Assembly: GCA_035527835.1 (NCBI GenBank)
Contig: DATKZS010000223.1
Coordinates: 1 to 30,326, forward strand
Length of the DNA: 30,326 nucleotides
Source: DATKZS01 sp035527835 [NCBI: bacterium]
Lineage (GTDB): Bacteria; RBG-13-61-14
Reading direction: 5' to 3'
Below are positions 8,255 to 15,599 of this stretch, in pieces (the first letter of the stretch is position 1; each line of letters opens with the position of its first letter). The position numbers and the translations under genes are program-made. The notes beneath the pieces were generated by a model that saw nothing but the letters and a program-made list of their open reading frames with translations, had not been told where the DNA came from and searched no databases.

Positions 8255-9244
8255 TTATTTCACGTCGAACCATACCTTGCCCATCTGGATGGTGGGCGTG
8301 TAGCCCACTTTCGCCTTCTTGCGGGCGATGTGGGTGATGATGCCGTCGGTGAAGCGTTTGAACTCGGCCTGGGCGCGGTCGGGCTCGGTTACGGCCATGG
8401 CCGCGATCTTGCCGGAGAGCAGCGCGCCGGTGATGCCGCCGCCGAAGGCCGGCTCGACGACCCCCGCCAGGGTGCCGGCCAAGATGAAGTCCTTGCTGAA
8501 AAGGCGCGGCCCCTTGGGCGTGTGCCCCTGGAAGCGGCGCCACTGGTCAAAGGTCTTGCCCTCGACGTCGGCCAGGACCGCGCGGAATTTTTCGAGCAGC
8601 GCCGGGTCCACGTCGCGGCGGGCGTAGAGAAGCACGTACCAGATACCGTTCATGGCGCAGGCGTATCCGTACTCGTTGGAGAACTGGCCGAGGTAAAAGG
8701 TGTTGGAGACGAACCCGGGTCCGGTCTCGGTGTTGGCCCAGTAGCCGGCGAACACGGTGTGCTCGATGCCCAGCCACTCGTACATTCCGGGGGTCAGGCC
8801 GGTGGCGAGGATGGTGCCTTTCGGGGCCTGGGCCAGGTCGGCCTCGGTGAAGGGGCGGCCGAACTCGAATTCCACGCCTTCCTTTTCGGCGATCCGGAAG
8901 AGGATGCTGTCAAGGGAGGTCGGCCGGTCGCCGCGCTCGGTGTTCTTCATGCCCATCTTGCCGAAGACGTTCTTCATCCCCGGCACCTCCTTGCCTCCGA
9001 CCAGGACTTTGAGGACCTCGGTGCTGTCCACGAAGGCATCGGCGCACTTGATGCCGATGTAGTCATACAGGCCCGGGTCGTCCACCGGGGTGGTGTGGAC
9101 CGACGGGTGCCAGCCCGGCTCGCCGCCGACCCGCGCCTGCTTCTCCTTAAGGATCACGTTGAAGCCCTCGCGTTTGAGGTTGATGGCGGCCACCAGGCCG
9201 GCCGGACCCGCTCCCACCACCAACTTGTCCTTGGAACCTTTCAT
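8255..9244 (-). CDS. FAD-dependent oxidoreductase (geranylgeranyl-reductase-like)
   Basis: A 329-residue protein beginning with a Rossmann dinucleotide site (VVGAGPAGLVAAINLKREGF), as in FAD-dependent monooxygenases and geranylgeranyl-reductase-like enzymes. A second typical stretch near the C-terminus, LAGVVEPAFGGGITGALLSG, matches the conserved FAD-contacting GD/GxxxP-type region. No membrane segment or signal peptide is seen, so it is probably cytoplasmic. The substrate is unknown. ATG 9244 is preferred to ATG 9262 because GGGAG lies about nine bases upstream of it. It lies between the GH4 gene and the MFS pair, which hints that it oxidises or reduces a sugar-derived compound or a cofactor for that pathway (inference). 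Confidence 0.7.
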   Translation of the reverse strand: MKGSKDKLVVGAGPAGLVAAINLKREGFNVILKEKQARVGGEPGWHPSVHTTPVDDPGLYDYIGIKCADAFVDSTEVLKVLVGGKEVPGMKNVFGKMGMKNTERGDRPTSLDSILFRIAEKEGVEFEFGRPFTEADLAQAPKGTILATGLTPGMYEWLGIEHTVFAGYWANTETGPGFVSNTFYLGQFSNEYGYACAMNGIWYVLLYARRDVDPALLEKFRAVLADVEGKTFDQWRRFQGHTPKGPRLFSKDFILAGTLAGVVEPAFGGGITGALLSGKIAAMAVTEPDRAQAEFKRFTDGIITHIARKKAKVGYTPTIQMGKVWFDVK

Positions 9245-9278
9245 TTTACTTTCTCCCTTCATCCTTCACCGTGCGGTT

Positions 9279-10574
9279 TCAACCGCAGCCTCTCCCCCAC
9301 TGGATCGCATGGGCCGCGGACAATTCATCCACCAGCGACTCCGCCAGGGCATGGTCGCCGACCAGGGGATGATTGGTCAGGGCCAGCACCGCCAGCTCCC
9401 GGCGCCCCTCCACCGCCGCCCGGACGGTCAGGCTCTCGTATGTTTTCACGGCCTGGACCAGCCCGCGATAGGCCAGCGGTATCGGGCCCACGGGCAAGGC
9501 CTCGGGCCCGCTGCGGCCGACGCGGCAGACGATCTCCACCCCGGCCTCCGCGTCAATCCCGTCAACCGCGCCATGATTCAACACGGTGCAGACCAGCTCC
9601 CGGCCGCGGTCATGGCGGATTGCCTTGATGAACTCGAACGTAATATCGGAGTACCCTAGCCCTCCCCGTTGCTGCAGGGCCCGGGGCTTGGCCGCCAGAT
9701 GAGGGTCCGCGGCCTGCTCGAAAATTTCCTTTTCGATGTCCATGATCTGTTGCGCGCGGGTCGGCCCGCCTTTTTGTAATTCGCCCAGGGTCTTCAGGCG
9801 GTGGTAGTAGTAATGGTCCACGTACATGATCGGGACCGCGCGGACCATCGCGATCAACTTCGGGTCCCCGAAGAAAAACGAGCCGCCGGATGCGCGCGCC
9901 ATTTCCAGCAGCCGGTCAATGACCTTGTCGGTGACGTCCGCGCCGTCGCTGGTGAAGCGATAGAGGAAACCCAGGTGATTGAGCCCCACGGTATAGCTTT
10001 TCAACCGGGGGAAATTCTTCTTGAGCATCGCGGCGAGCAGGACCTGCATGGTCGGGATGCCGGAGCACAGGCCGATGATTTTGGCGCCGGTATGGCGGCT
10101 GACGGCTTCGGTGATGATGCCGCTGGGATTGGTATAATTCAGGATGAAGGCGTGGGGAGCGATGCGCTCGACCTGGCGCGCGATTTCCAGCATGGCCGGG
10201 ATGGTGCGCAGCGCCTTGAACATGCCGCCCGGGCCCGTGGTCTCCTGGCCGATCACGCCGTGCTTGAGCGGGATTGATTCATCCTGGTACCGCGCCGCCA
10301 TGCCGCCCACGCGGATCTGGGTGATGACGAAATCGCTGCCCTCGATGAGCGGCTCCAACCGGCCGCCGGACTCAATCCGGATGGCGCGGCCCTTGGCGGC
10401 CGCCATGCGCCCGGCCAACGCCGCCATGACCGCGAGGCGGCCGGGATCAACGTCATGCATGCTGACGGCGCCGATCGGCAGCTCTGCAACCGGGTGGGCC
10501 AGGATCCCGGCGATCAGCTCGGGGGTGTAGGAGCTCCCGGCGCCCACGATACATACCTTTAATGTGTCCGGCAA
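9279..10574 (-). CDS. GH4 family NAD-dependent glycosidase (6-phospho-glycosidase-like)
   Basis: A 431-residue protein of glycoside hydrolase family 4. It starts with the NAD-binding GAGSSYTPEL, then QIRVGGMAAR and GQETTGPGG, NYTNPSG, the metal-binding Cys in GLCSG and the metal-binding His in GLNHLGF. GH4 enzymes use NAD+ and Mn2+ and cleave by oxidation at C3 followed by elimination. Overall the pattern is closest to the 6-phospho-beta-glucosidase branch, but the substrate is not fixed by these motifs. The start codon is TTG: it lies just after the stop of the NagB-like gene, and a GGGGGG run in the end of that gene serves as ribosome site. The enzyme is cytoplasmic, and it sits with a sugar kinase and a NagB-like protein, which suits hydrolysis of an imported amino-sugar-containing disaccharide. 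No PTS gene is present in the window. Confidence 0.88.
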   Translation of the reverse strand: MPDTLKVCIVGAGSSYTPELIAGILAHPVAELPIGAVSMHDVDPGRLAVMAALAGRMAAAKGRAIRIESGGRLEPLIEGSDFVITQIRVGGMAARYQDESIPLKHGVIGQETTGPGGMFKALRTIPAMLEIARQVERIAPHAFILNYTNPSGIITEAVSRHTGAKIIGLCSGIPTMQVLLAAMLKKNFPRLKSYTVGLNHLGFLYRFTSDGADVTDKVIDRLLEMARASGGSFFFGDPKLIAMVRAVPIMYVDHYYYHRLKTLGELQKGGPTRAQQIMDIEKEIFEQAADPHLAAKPRALQQRGGLGYSDITFEFIKAIRHDRGRELVCTVLNHGAVDGIDAEAGVEIVCRVGRSGPEALPVGPIPLAYRGLVQAVKTYESLTVRAAVEGRRELAVLALTNHPLVGDHALAESLVDELSAAHAIQWGRGCG

Positions 10575-10576
10575 AA

Positions 10577-11428
10577 TTACCCCCCTATCAACCCGGCCCG
10601 CCGGCGGGTCCCGCTTTCGGCCAGAGCGGGAGCGGCGGCCTGGTCGAGCAGGATGCGGCCGTTCGCGGCCGTGAAAACGCAGCTCGCGGGCCAGGCCTCG
10701 TCAAATCCGTCATATTCCAGCAGCCGGCGCGCGGCCTCCCTTTTGTCCGGCCCGTGCATGATGAGCACGGCCTCGCGGGAGAGAGCGCGAATGGTGCCCA
10801 GTCCAACGGTGACGCCGTGGGAAGGGACCTCACCAATGTCGGAGAATTCAGGAAAGGTCGCCATGTTATCGCGGCGCGTGGTCTGGGCCAGCTCGACCAC
10901 GCGGGTCCGGCTGGACCAGGACGTCCCCGGCGGGTTGAACGCCACGTGGCCGTCGCTGGCGCCGGAGGCTAAGATGAACAAGTCAATGCCGCCGGCGTTT
11001 TCCAGACGCCGGTCATAGTCTTCCGGACGCGCCGGGTCCGGCATCCAGATGTTGGATTCCGGGACACGACGCGCGGCGGGCAGGCCCTGATTGAGAACGG
11101 CCTGGATCCGCTCCCGGGCGAAGCGGAGGCAGCTATAGTGCGCGGCGCTGTCACAGGCCACGAAAGCGGGGCCGGCGGCCGCCACGTATTCATCCATCAT
11201 CGCGATGATGAGCCGGCCGAGATCGAGCCCTTGCCTGGCGGCGGCCTTTCCCAGCGCCTGATAGGTCGTCACCGCGCTTCTTCCGCCGGGGCATCCCAGG
11301 ACGAACGGCTTGCCGGCGCGGTTGGCGGCATGAATGAGGCCGGCAACGTGGCCGGCGAGGGCCTGGCCCAGCTCCTCGGGAGAGTCGTGAACTTCCACGG
11401 GACAAGCGTATTGGGTGAGCCGCTTCAC
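10577..11428 (-). CDS. NagB-like glucosamine-6-phosphate deaminase family protein
   Basis: A 283-residue protein with the NagB fold: GCPGGRSAVTTY phosphate loop, MMDEYV carrying the catalytic-base Asp, SDGHVAFNPPG, and GVTVGLGTIRALS. Known NagB enzymes convert glucosamine-6-phosphate to fructose-6-phosphate and ammonia. The Asp and His of the DGH motif are kept, but the Glu that normally follows (AFNEPG) is Pro here. In E. coli NagB that Glu (E148) belongs to the catalytic relay, so activity may be altered or the substrate may differ. The start is GTG, overlapping the stop of the kinase gene by 4 bp (GTGA), with AAGGAG 8 nt upstream; translation is probably coupled. It acts with the kinase and GH4 enzyme in cytoplasmic amino-sugar breakdown. 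Confidence 0.82.
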   Translation of the reverse strand: MKRLTQYACPVEVHDSPEELGQALAGHVAGLIHAANRAGKPFVLGCPGGRSAVTTYQALGKAAARQGLDLGRLIIAMMDEYVAAAGPAFVACDSAAHYSCLRFARERIQAVLNQGLPAARRVPESNIWMPDPARPEDYDRRLENAGGIDLFILASGASDGHVAFNPPGTSWSSRTRVVELAQTTRRDNMATFPEFSDIGEVPSHGVTVGLGTIRALSREAVLIMHGPDKREAARRLLEYDGFDEAWPASCVFTAANGRILLDQAAAPALAESGTRRRAGLIGG

Positions 11429-12387
11429 GGCATTTTCTCCTTCGCCAGAGCGTCGAACAAAACGGAGGGATCAAGGCCGTGCGCGTGTGCGGCCATGAGG
11501 GCCGCGCCCAGGGCCGGCCGCAGCCGCGGCGGTTCCACCCTGGCCGCGGAACAGGCAACCCGCAGCTTATCGGCCAACACGGATTGCAGGGCTTCCCCGC
11601 CCTCTCCGATCACGCCCCCGCCGAAACATACCGCCGCGTCATCGGCTTGCGTCCGCTCGATCATCGCCGCCGCCGCGGTCACGTAATCATCCGCGGCCCG
11701 CTCAACCAGCATGGCCGCGGCCGGGTCTCCTTGCCGCCAGGCGTCAAAAATCAGCGGCGGCGTGGAGAGCAAGAGTTGGATGTTGATCCGCCGCCGGAAT
11801 ATCTTCTCGGCGTAAGAGTCGGGAAGTTCAATGCCGTAGTGCTTTAATGCCGCGTCCAGCAGGCCCGTTTTCGGCAGGCGGCCGTCAATCATGCGGCCGA
11901 CGGCCTTCACCAGCTCCTGCCGGATGTCGAAGATGCCGCCCACGTCGAGATGGTCGAACAAGGTCTCGCTGCCGGGCTCCCCGCGGAAAGCGGCGGTAAA
12001 GGCGGACCCGTGCTGGATGATCGCCGCGGCCCTGGCATTAGTGGCCCCCCACAGGGCCGCGATGGCGTCATTGGCCAGCTTCAGCCGCCCGGGAGGGATG
12101 CCAAGTCCCTCGGACAGGGCCGCATGTTGCCGGTCGAATTCATCGGGGAAATCAATCCCGCTGAGTCCGATGCCCCACGCCGCCGCGTCTTCAATGGAAA
12201 CCCCGGCCTGGCGGCAGGCCTCGGTGGCGTTTTTTATGAGCGAGCCGCAGGCATTCTTTGACGGGATTCCCATGATGGCCGAGCCCGGGCCGCGCGTAAA
12301 GGCCATGAGCGCGCCGTCTTCATTGATCACGGCGGCTTCGGTCTTGCTCATGCCGCCGTCAATGCCTATAAACAACGTCCGTGTCAT
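11425..12387 (-). CDS. BadF/BadG-type ASKHA kinase, amino-sugar kinase-like
   Basis: A 320-residue ASKHA-fold protein. It has the phosphate-1 loop GIDGGMSKTEAAV at the N-terminus, a second phosphate motif in LANDAIAALWGA, HGSAFTAAFRG in the middle, and the adenosine motif CFGGGVIGEGG near the C-terminus. This layout matches the N-acetylglucosamine/glucosamine kinase group of the BadF/BadG family. It has no cysteine cluster of the kind used by the benzoyl-CoA or corrinoid activases of the same superfamily, so I favour a sugar kinase. It would phosphorylate an imported amino sugar before the NagB-like protein. A ribosome site AGGAG lies 9 nt before ATG 12387. The gene follows the flavoprotein gene after 24 bp and overlaps the next gene by 4 bp. 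Confidence 0.8.
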   Translation of the reverse strand: MTRTLFIGIDGGMSKTEAAVINEDGALMAFTRGPGSAIMGIPSKNACGSLIKNATEACRQAGVSIEDAAAWGIGLSGIDFPDEFDRQHAALSEGLGIPPGRLKLANDAIAALWGATNARAAAIIQHGSAFTAAFRGEPGSETLFDHLDVGGIFDIRQELVKAVGRMIDGRLPKTGLLDAALKHYGIELPDSYAEKIFRRRINIQLLLSTPPLIFDAWRQGDPAAAMLVERAADDYVTAAAAMIERTQADDAAVCFGGGVIGEGGEALQSVLADKLRVACSAARVEPPRLRPALGAALMAAHAHGLDPSVLFDALAKEKMP

Positions 12388-12411
12388 GTCGCAAGCTCCT
12401 GCCTGGCCCGG

Positions 12412-13377
12412 TCAGCTCGCGGCCAGGCCGCTGACGATTTCCCGGGCCTCCTTCATGATCCGCTGGAAAAGATCGGCGACCGTCGGGACATCGCGGCACA
12501 GCCCGACCCCCTGTCCGCAGGAGATGACGCCGGCGTCAAGGTCTCCATCCTGGTACATCCGGCGGGCCTTGTCTCCGGCCACGATGCTGATTACCTCGTT
12601 GAATGACCCTTTCGCCGCTTCGATCTGGGCGCACTTTTTCGCGGCCGCGTTGTTCCAGACCCGGTGGTTGGCGCCGATGGAGCGCATGATCAGCATGGTG
12701 TCCAGCTCGGTGGCGTTGACCAGGGCCTCCTTCAGTTTGGGATGGACGGGGCACTCCTGGGTGGTGAGCAGCCGCGTCCCCATGATGGCGGCCTGGGCGC
12801 CGAGCGCGAGCATGGCCACCAGGCCGTGGCCGTCCGACACCCCTCCCCCTCCGATCACCGGAACGTCCACGGCCCGGACCACGGCCGGGACCATCACCAT
12901 GGCGCCGAGGTCGAGCTTGCCGGTGGCGCCGCCGTTTTCATACCCCACCACCGTCACGATGTCCGCGCCCAGCTCCCGCGCTTTCCGGGCGTATTGGACC
13001 CCCACGCACTTGTGGATCCACGTCATCTTGGCTTCCTTGAACGGCCCGGCCAGGTCGGCGGGCGCCGAGTGGCCGGAGGTCTCGACGATCTTGACGCCTT
13101 TCTCCGCCATGACCTCGACGTACACCTTGTTGTCGAACTTGCGCATCGCCGGAAAGAGGTTGATGTTGACCGCGAAGGGCTCCCTGGTCAATTCCTGGAC
13201 CCGGTCCACGGCCGCGGCGAATTCCTCGCGCGTGTTGTACATGGCGGAGTTCAGGATCCCCAGCCCGCCGGCGTTCGAGATCGCGGCGGTGAAATCCGCG
13301 TTGCTGATGGACATCATGGTCCCGCCCACGATCGGGTACTTGATCCCCAGCATCTTCGTAACTGTAGTTGAAAACAT
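12412..13377 (-). CDS. Nitronate monooxygenase-like FMN enzyme
   Basis: A 321-residue TIM-barrel flavoprotein of the 2-nitropropane dioxygenase / nitronate monooxygenase family. Visible family features are the N-terminal IKYPIVGGTMMSI, AGGLGILNS, the FMN phosphate-binding VPVIGGGGVSDGHGL, and ALGAQAAIMGTRLL. In characterised nitronate monooxygenases and FabK a GG-His motif supplies the catalytic base; here the place reads YENGGATG, so the His is missing. A different reaction, for example enoyl or other reductase chemistry, is possible. The start at ATG 13377 has AAGGAG upstream and begins in the usual family way. It lies between the large GH172 genes and the amino-sugar block, with no functional link that I can name. 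Confidence 0.75.
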   Translation of the reverse strand: MFSTTVTKMLGIKYPIVGGTMMSISNADFTAAISNAGGLGILNSAMYNTREEFAAAVDRVQELTREPFAVNINLFPAMRKFDNKVYVEVMAEKGVKIVETSGHSAPADLAGPFKEAKMTWIHKCVGVQYARKARELGADIVTVVGYENGGATGKLDLGAMVMVPAVVRAVDVPVIGGGGVSDGHGLVAMLALGAQAAIMGTRLLTTQECPVHPKLKEALVNATELDTMLIMRSIGANHRVWNNAAAKKCAQIEAAKGSFNEVISIVAGDKARRMYQDGDLDAGVISCGQGVGLCRDVPTVADLFQRIMKEAREIVSGLAAS

Positions 13378-13418
13378 TTTCCTCTCTCCTTTTCTCAGGT
13401 CCCCTTTTTTCAACGGCC

Positions 13419-15578
13419 TCATTCCCGCCCCGGCAATACGATCGAGAACACCGTGTATTCCGCGGCGGTGAAAATTTTCGAGCGCGGCACGATGCGGAGC
13501 GTGATCTTGTCCTTGCCCCGCGTCGCGGCGGGGTCGAGAATCAGGTCGTCTTCCGCGAAGATCTTCCACTTGTTGTTGCCGGTGTTGAACCAGGTGGCGG
13601 CGGGCCGGCCATCAACCTCGACCGTGGCTTTCTGGTCAAACACGCTCTGATCGAGCACGCGGCGGAGCATGACCGCTTCCGCGGCCGGGTCAATGCGGGC
13701 CGTGAACTCATAAGGCGCTTCATGCTCGGCCACGATGAAGCTCACCCGGTCCGGCGAGTCGTCGGGCGGGTCATGAAAATTTCCCCGCGCCGTCATCAGG
13801 GCCGTCCAGACCATCGGGCTGATCCAGTCCGGCCTTTTCTTGAGCCCCAGGTCCTGGCCGTTTTTTTCGCCCTCGAAAAACCCGTCGCGAAGGCGGGTCC
13901 GGGCAGGCGTGCCGGAAAAGCCGTGGGCCTCGAGCCCGGCGGCGTCGGCCACGCTGAAATAATCGGTCCGCGCCATTCCCGGCTCGGGCAGGTGGTAATA
14001 AAAAACCAGGCTGCGATAGTTTCCCGCCACCTCGTTGAACCCGCCGTGCTGGATGGAAAACCGGGCCCCGCTCCGGAACGGGATGAAGTCGGTGACGTGG
14101 AACCGATACATGGTCACGTCAGCGCGGTCGCCGTATTCGCGGGTTTTCATCCGGAAGACGGGCGCGCCGTGGAGCGGGAGGGCGAAGGCGCTCTCCAGGA
14201 AATACCAGTTGCCGTAAAAATAGGTCTCGGTGCCTTCGCCCATGGCGAGCGGCGAGCGGCTGCCGTCCGCGTAAATGCGCTCGTCGCCTTCCAGAAAGGT
14301 CTCGTTGGTGTCCGCGACCGCGAGCACGATCCCCACGATCTGGCCGCGGCCCCGGATCTCGGCGGCATGGTAATCCGCTCCCGGCGTGAGCTGATGCGAC
14401 TCGCGGAACCGCGCGCGCAAATATCCGGCGGACCGGCCCAGCCCCGGGACCACGCGCCCGTCGGACTCGACTCGCGCCAGCGCGATGGTTGCGGCGGCCG
14501 GCCCTCGGTTCTCGAGAGCCAGGCGCGCGCTCCGGGCAAAGGGCATGGGCAGGCGCAGGAAAAATAGTCCTTCCCGGTCCTGGCCGACGATCACGCCCCG
14601 CATCGCCGCATGATCGTTGATGGCCATTTCCGTTTTGCTAAAGCGGTTCTCGACGGCGAAAAACATCGAAAGCGGTACCGCGAGCGATGGCTCCCGGTCG
14701 TCGTCCCACCAGGCTTCGAGCATCATGGTTTTCAGGACGTCGTCGTCCTCCGGGAGCCGCATCCGGATGCACTTGATGGTTCCGCCGGTATCGGAGCGGA
14801 AGAATTCGCGGGTCTCGCCCGGCCCGATGGCGAGATCCTCCACCTCGCGAATGACCGGGCCCGCGGGCTGCCAGGCCGTTTCCGGATCGAGCGCCGCGGC
14901 GGCGGAAGATAAGTCCATGCGGGTCCAGCTCGGCAGGGCCGTGCCCGCGGGATACGAGTGATACCAGAATTCCAGGTCCCACATGGGCAGGCGGCCTCCG
15001 TCCACCGTAACCCGCAAACCGTCCTGGAACGGCAGGGGCACATAGGAGACATAGGCGCCGGCGCTCTGGTCCGCGGTAAAGCAGAAGGGGGAGCTGAAGG
15101 GGGCCGGGCCGATGAGGTCCTTGAGCGGTGTGTTGATTCGCGGCTCGTTCTCATCATCGAAAAAGAACTTGACGTTTCCGAGGAGCCGGGTCTGCATCCG
15201 CTCCAGCCAGTCAGGGTGCAGGACGGGATGGTCCATCCACAGCGCGGCCATGCTGAACACGCAGCCGGGACCGGCCATGTCCAGCGCCACCACGGAGATC
15301 CCCTTGCCCTTGCGCACGAACTCGGCCTTGTTGGAAAAGCCGTTGTCGTTTCCGCCTTTCTTGTCGTGGGCGGCCAGGTTCCGGCACAGGACCAGGTCGT
15401 GGAGCACGGGGAGCTGTTGCATGAAGTCGAAGGCCTGGAGCACTGGCGCGGGCGGCGCGGCCTGGCCCCGGACGGGTCCGCCCGGAGGCGGCGCCGGGTC
15501 CGCGCAGCCCGGCAGGCCCAGGAAAGCGGCTATGCCGACCAGTGCAATGGCTGCAAAGTGCTGTTTGAACCGGCTCAT
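13419..15578 (-). CDS. Large DUF2961/GH172-like lipoprotein
   Basis: A 719-residue protein with a lipoprotein-type signal (hydrophobic core ending LPGC near residue 25), so it is probably membrane-anchored outside the cytoplasm. It belongs to DUF2961, now classed as GH172, whose known members act on alpha-fructofuranosides and alpha-D-arabinofuranosides. Family marks are LEGDERIYADG, the active-site-like GTETYFYGNWYF (about residue 448; usual GTEDYF), MYRFH, and IQHGGFNEV. The protein is about twice the usual length, with an extra N-terminal region containing CRNLAAHDKKGGNDNG and a C-terminal beta-rich region of about 110 residues. It is paralogous along its length to the next upstream gene, and that C-terminal region is nearly identical even in DNA. 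The ribosome site is weak. The substrate is presumably a furanoside, but this is inference. Confidence 0.78.
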   Translation of the reverse strand: MSRFKQHFAAIALVGIAAFLGLPGCADPAPPPGGPVRGQAAPPAPVLQAFDFMQQLPVLHDLVLCRNLAAHDKKGGNDNGFSNKAEFVRKGKGISVVALDMAGPGCVFSMAALWMDHPVLHPDWLERMQTRLLGNVKFFFDDENEPRINTPLKDLIGPAPFSSPFCFTADQSAGAYVSYVPLPFQDGLRVTVDGGRLPMWDLEFWYHSYPAGTALPSWTRMDLSSAAAALDPETAWQPAGPVIREVEDLAIGPGETREFFRSDTGGTIKCIRMRLPEDDDVLKTMMLEAWWDDDREPSLAVPLSMFFAVENRFSKTEMAINDHAAMRGVIVGQDREGLFFLRLPMPFARSARLALENRGPAAATIALARVESDGRVVPGLGRSAGYLRARFRESHQLTPGADYHAAEIRGRGQIVGIVLAVADTNETFLEGDERIYADGSRSPLAMGEGTETYFYGNWYFLESAFALPLHGAPVFRMKTREYGDRADVTMYRFHVTDFIPFRSGARFSIQHGGFNEVAGNYRSLVFYYHLPEPGMARTDYFSVADAAGLEAHGFSGTPARTRLRDGFFEGEKNGQDLGLKKRPDWISPMVWTALMTARGNFHDPPDDSPDRVSFIVAEHEAPYEFTARIDPAAEAVMLRRVLDQSVFDQKATVEVDGRPAATWFNTGNNKWKIFAEDDLILDPAATRGKDKITLRIVPRSKIFTAAEYTVFSIVLPGRE

Positions 15579-15599
15579 CAGATGGTTTCCGTCTCCGGG

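Noticed and set aside
8051-9628. Plus-strand open frame of 525 codons antisense to the FAD and MFS genes
   Set aside because: It spans several well-supported minus-strand genes and their gaps, and has no recognisable domain.
11425-12387. Reductive activase of the corrinoid protein (ASKHA fold)
   Set aside because: The protein shares the ASKHA fold, but it has no cysteine cluster for iron-sulfur centres and sits beside NagB-like and GH4 genes. A sugar kinase fits better.
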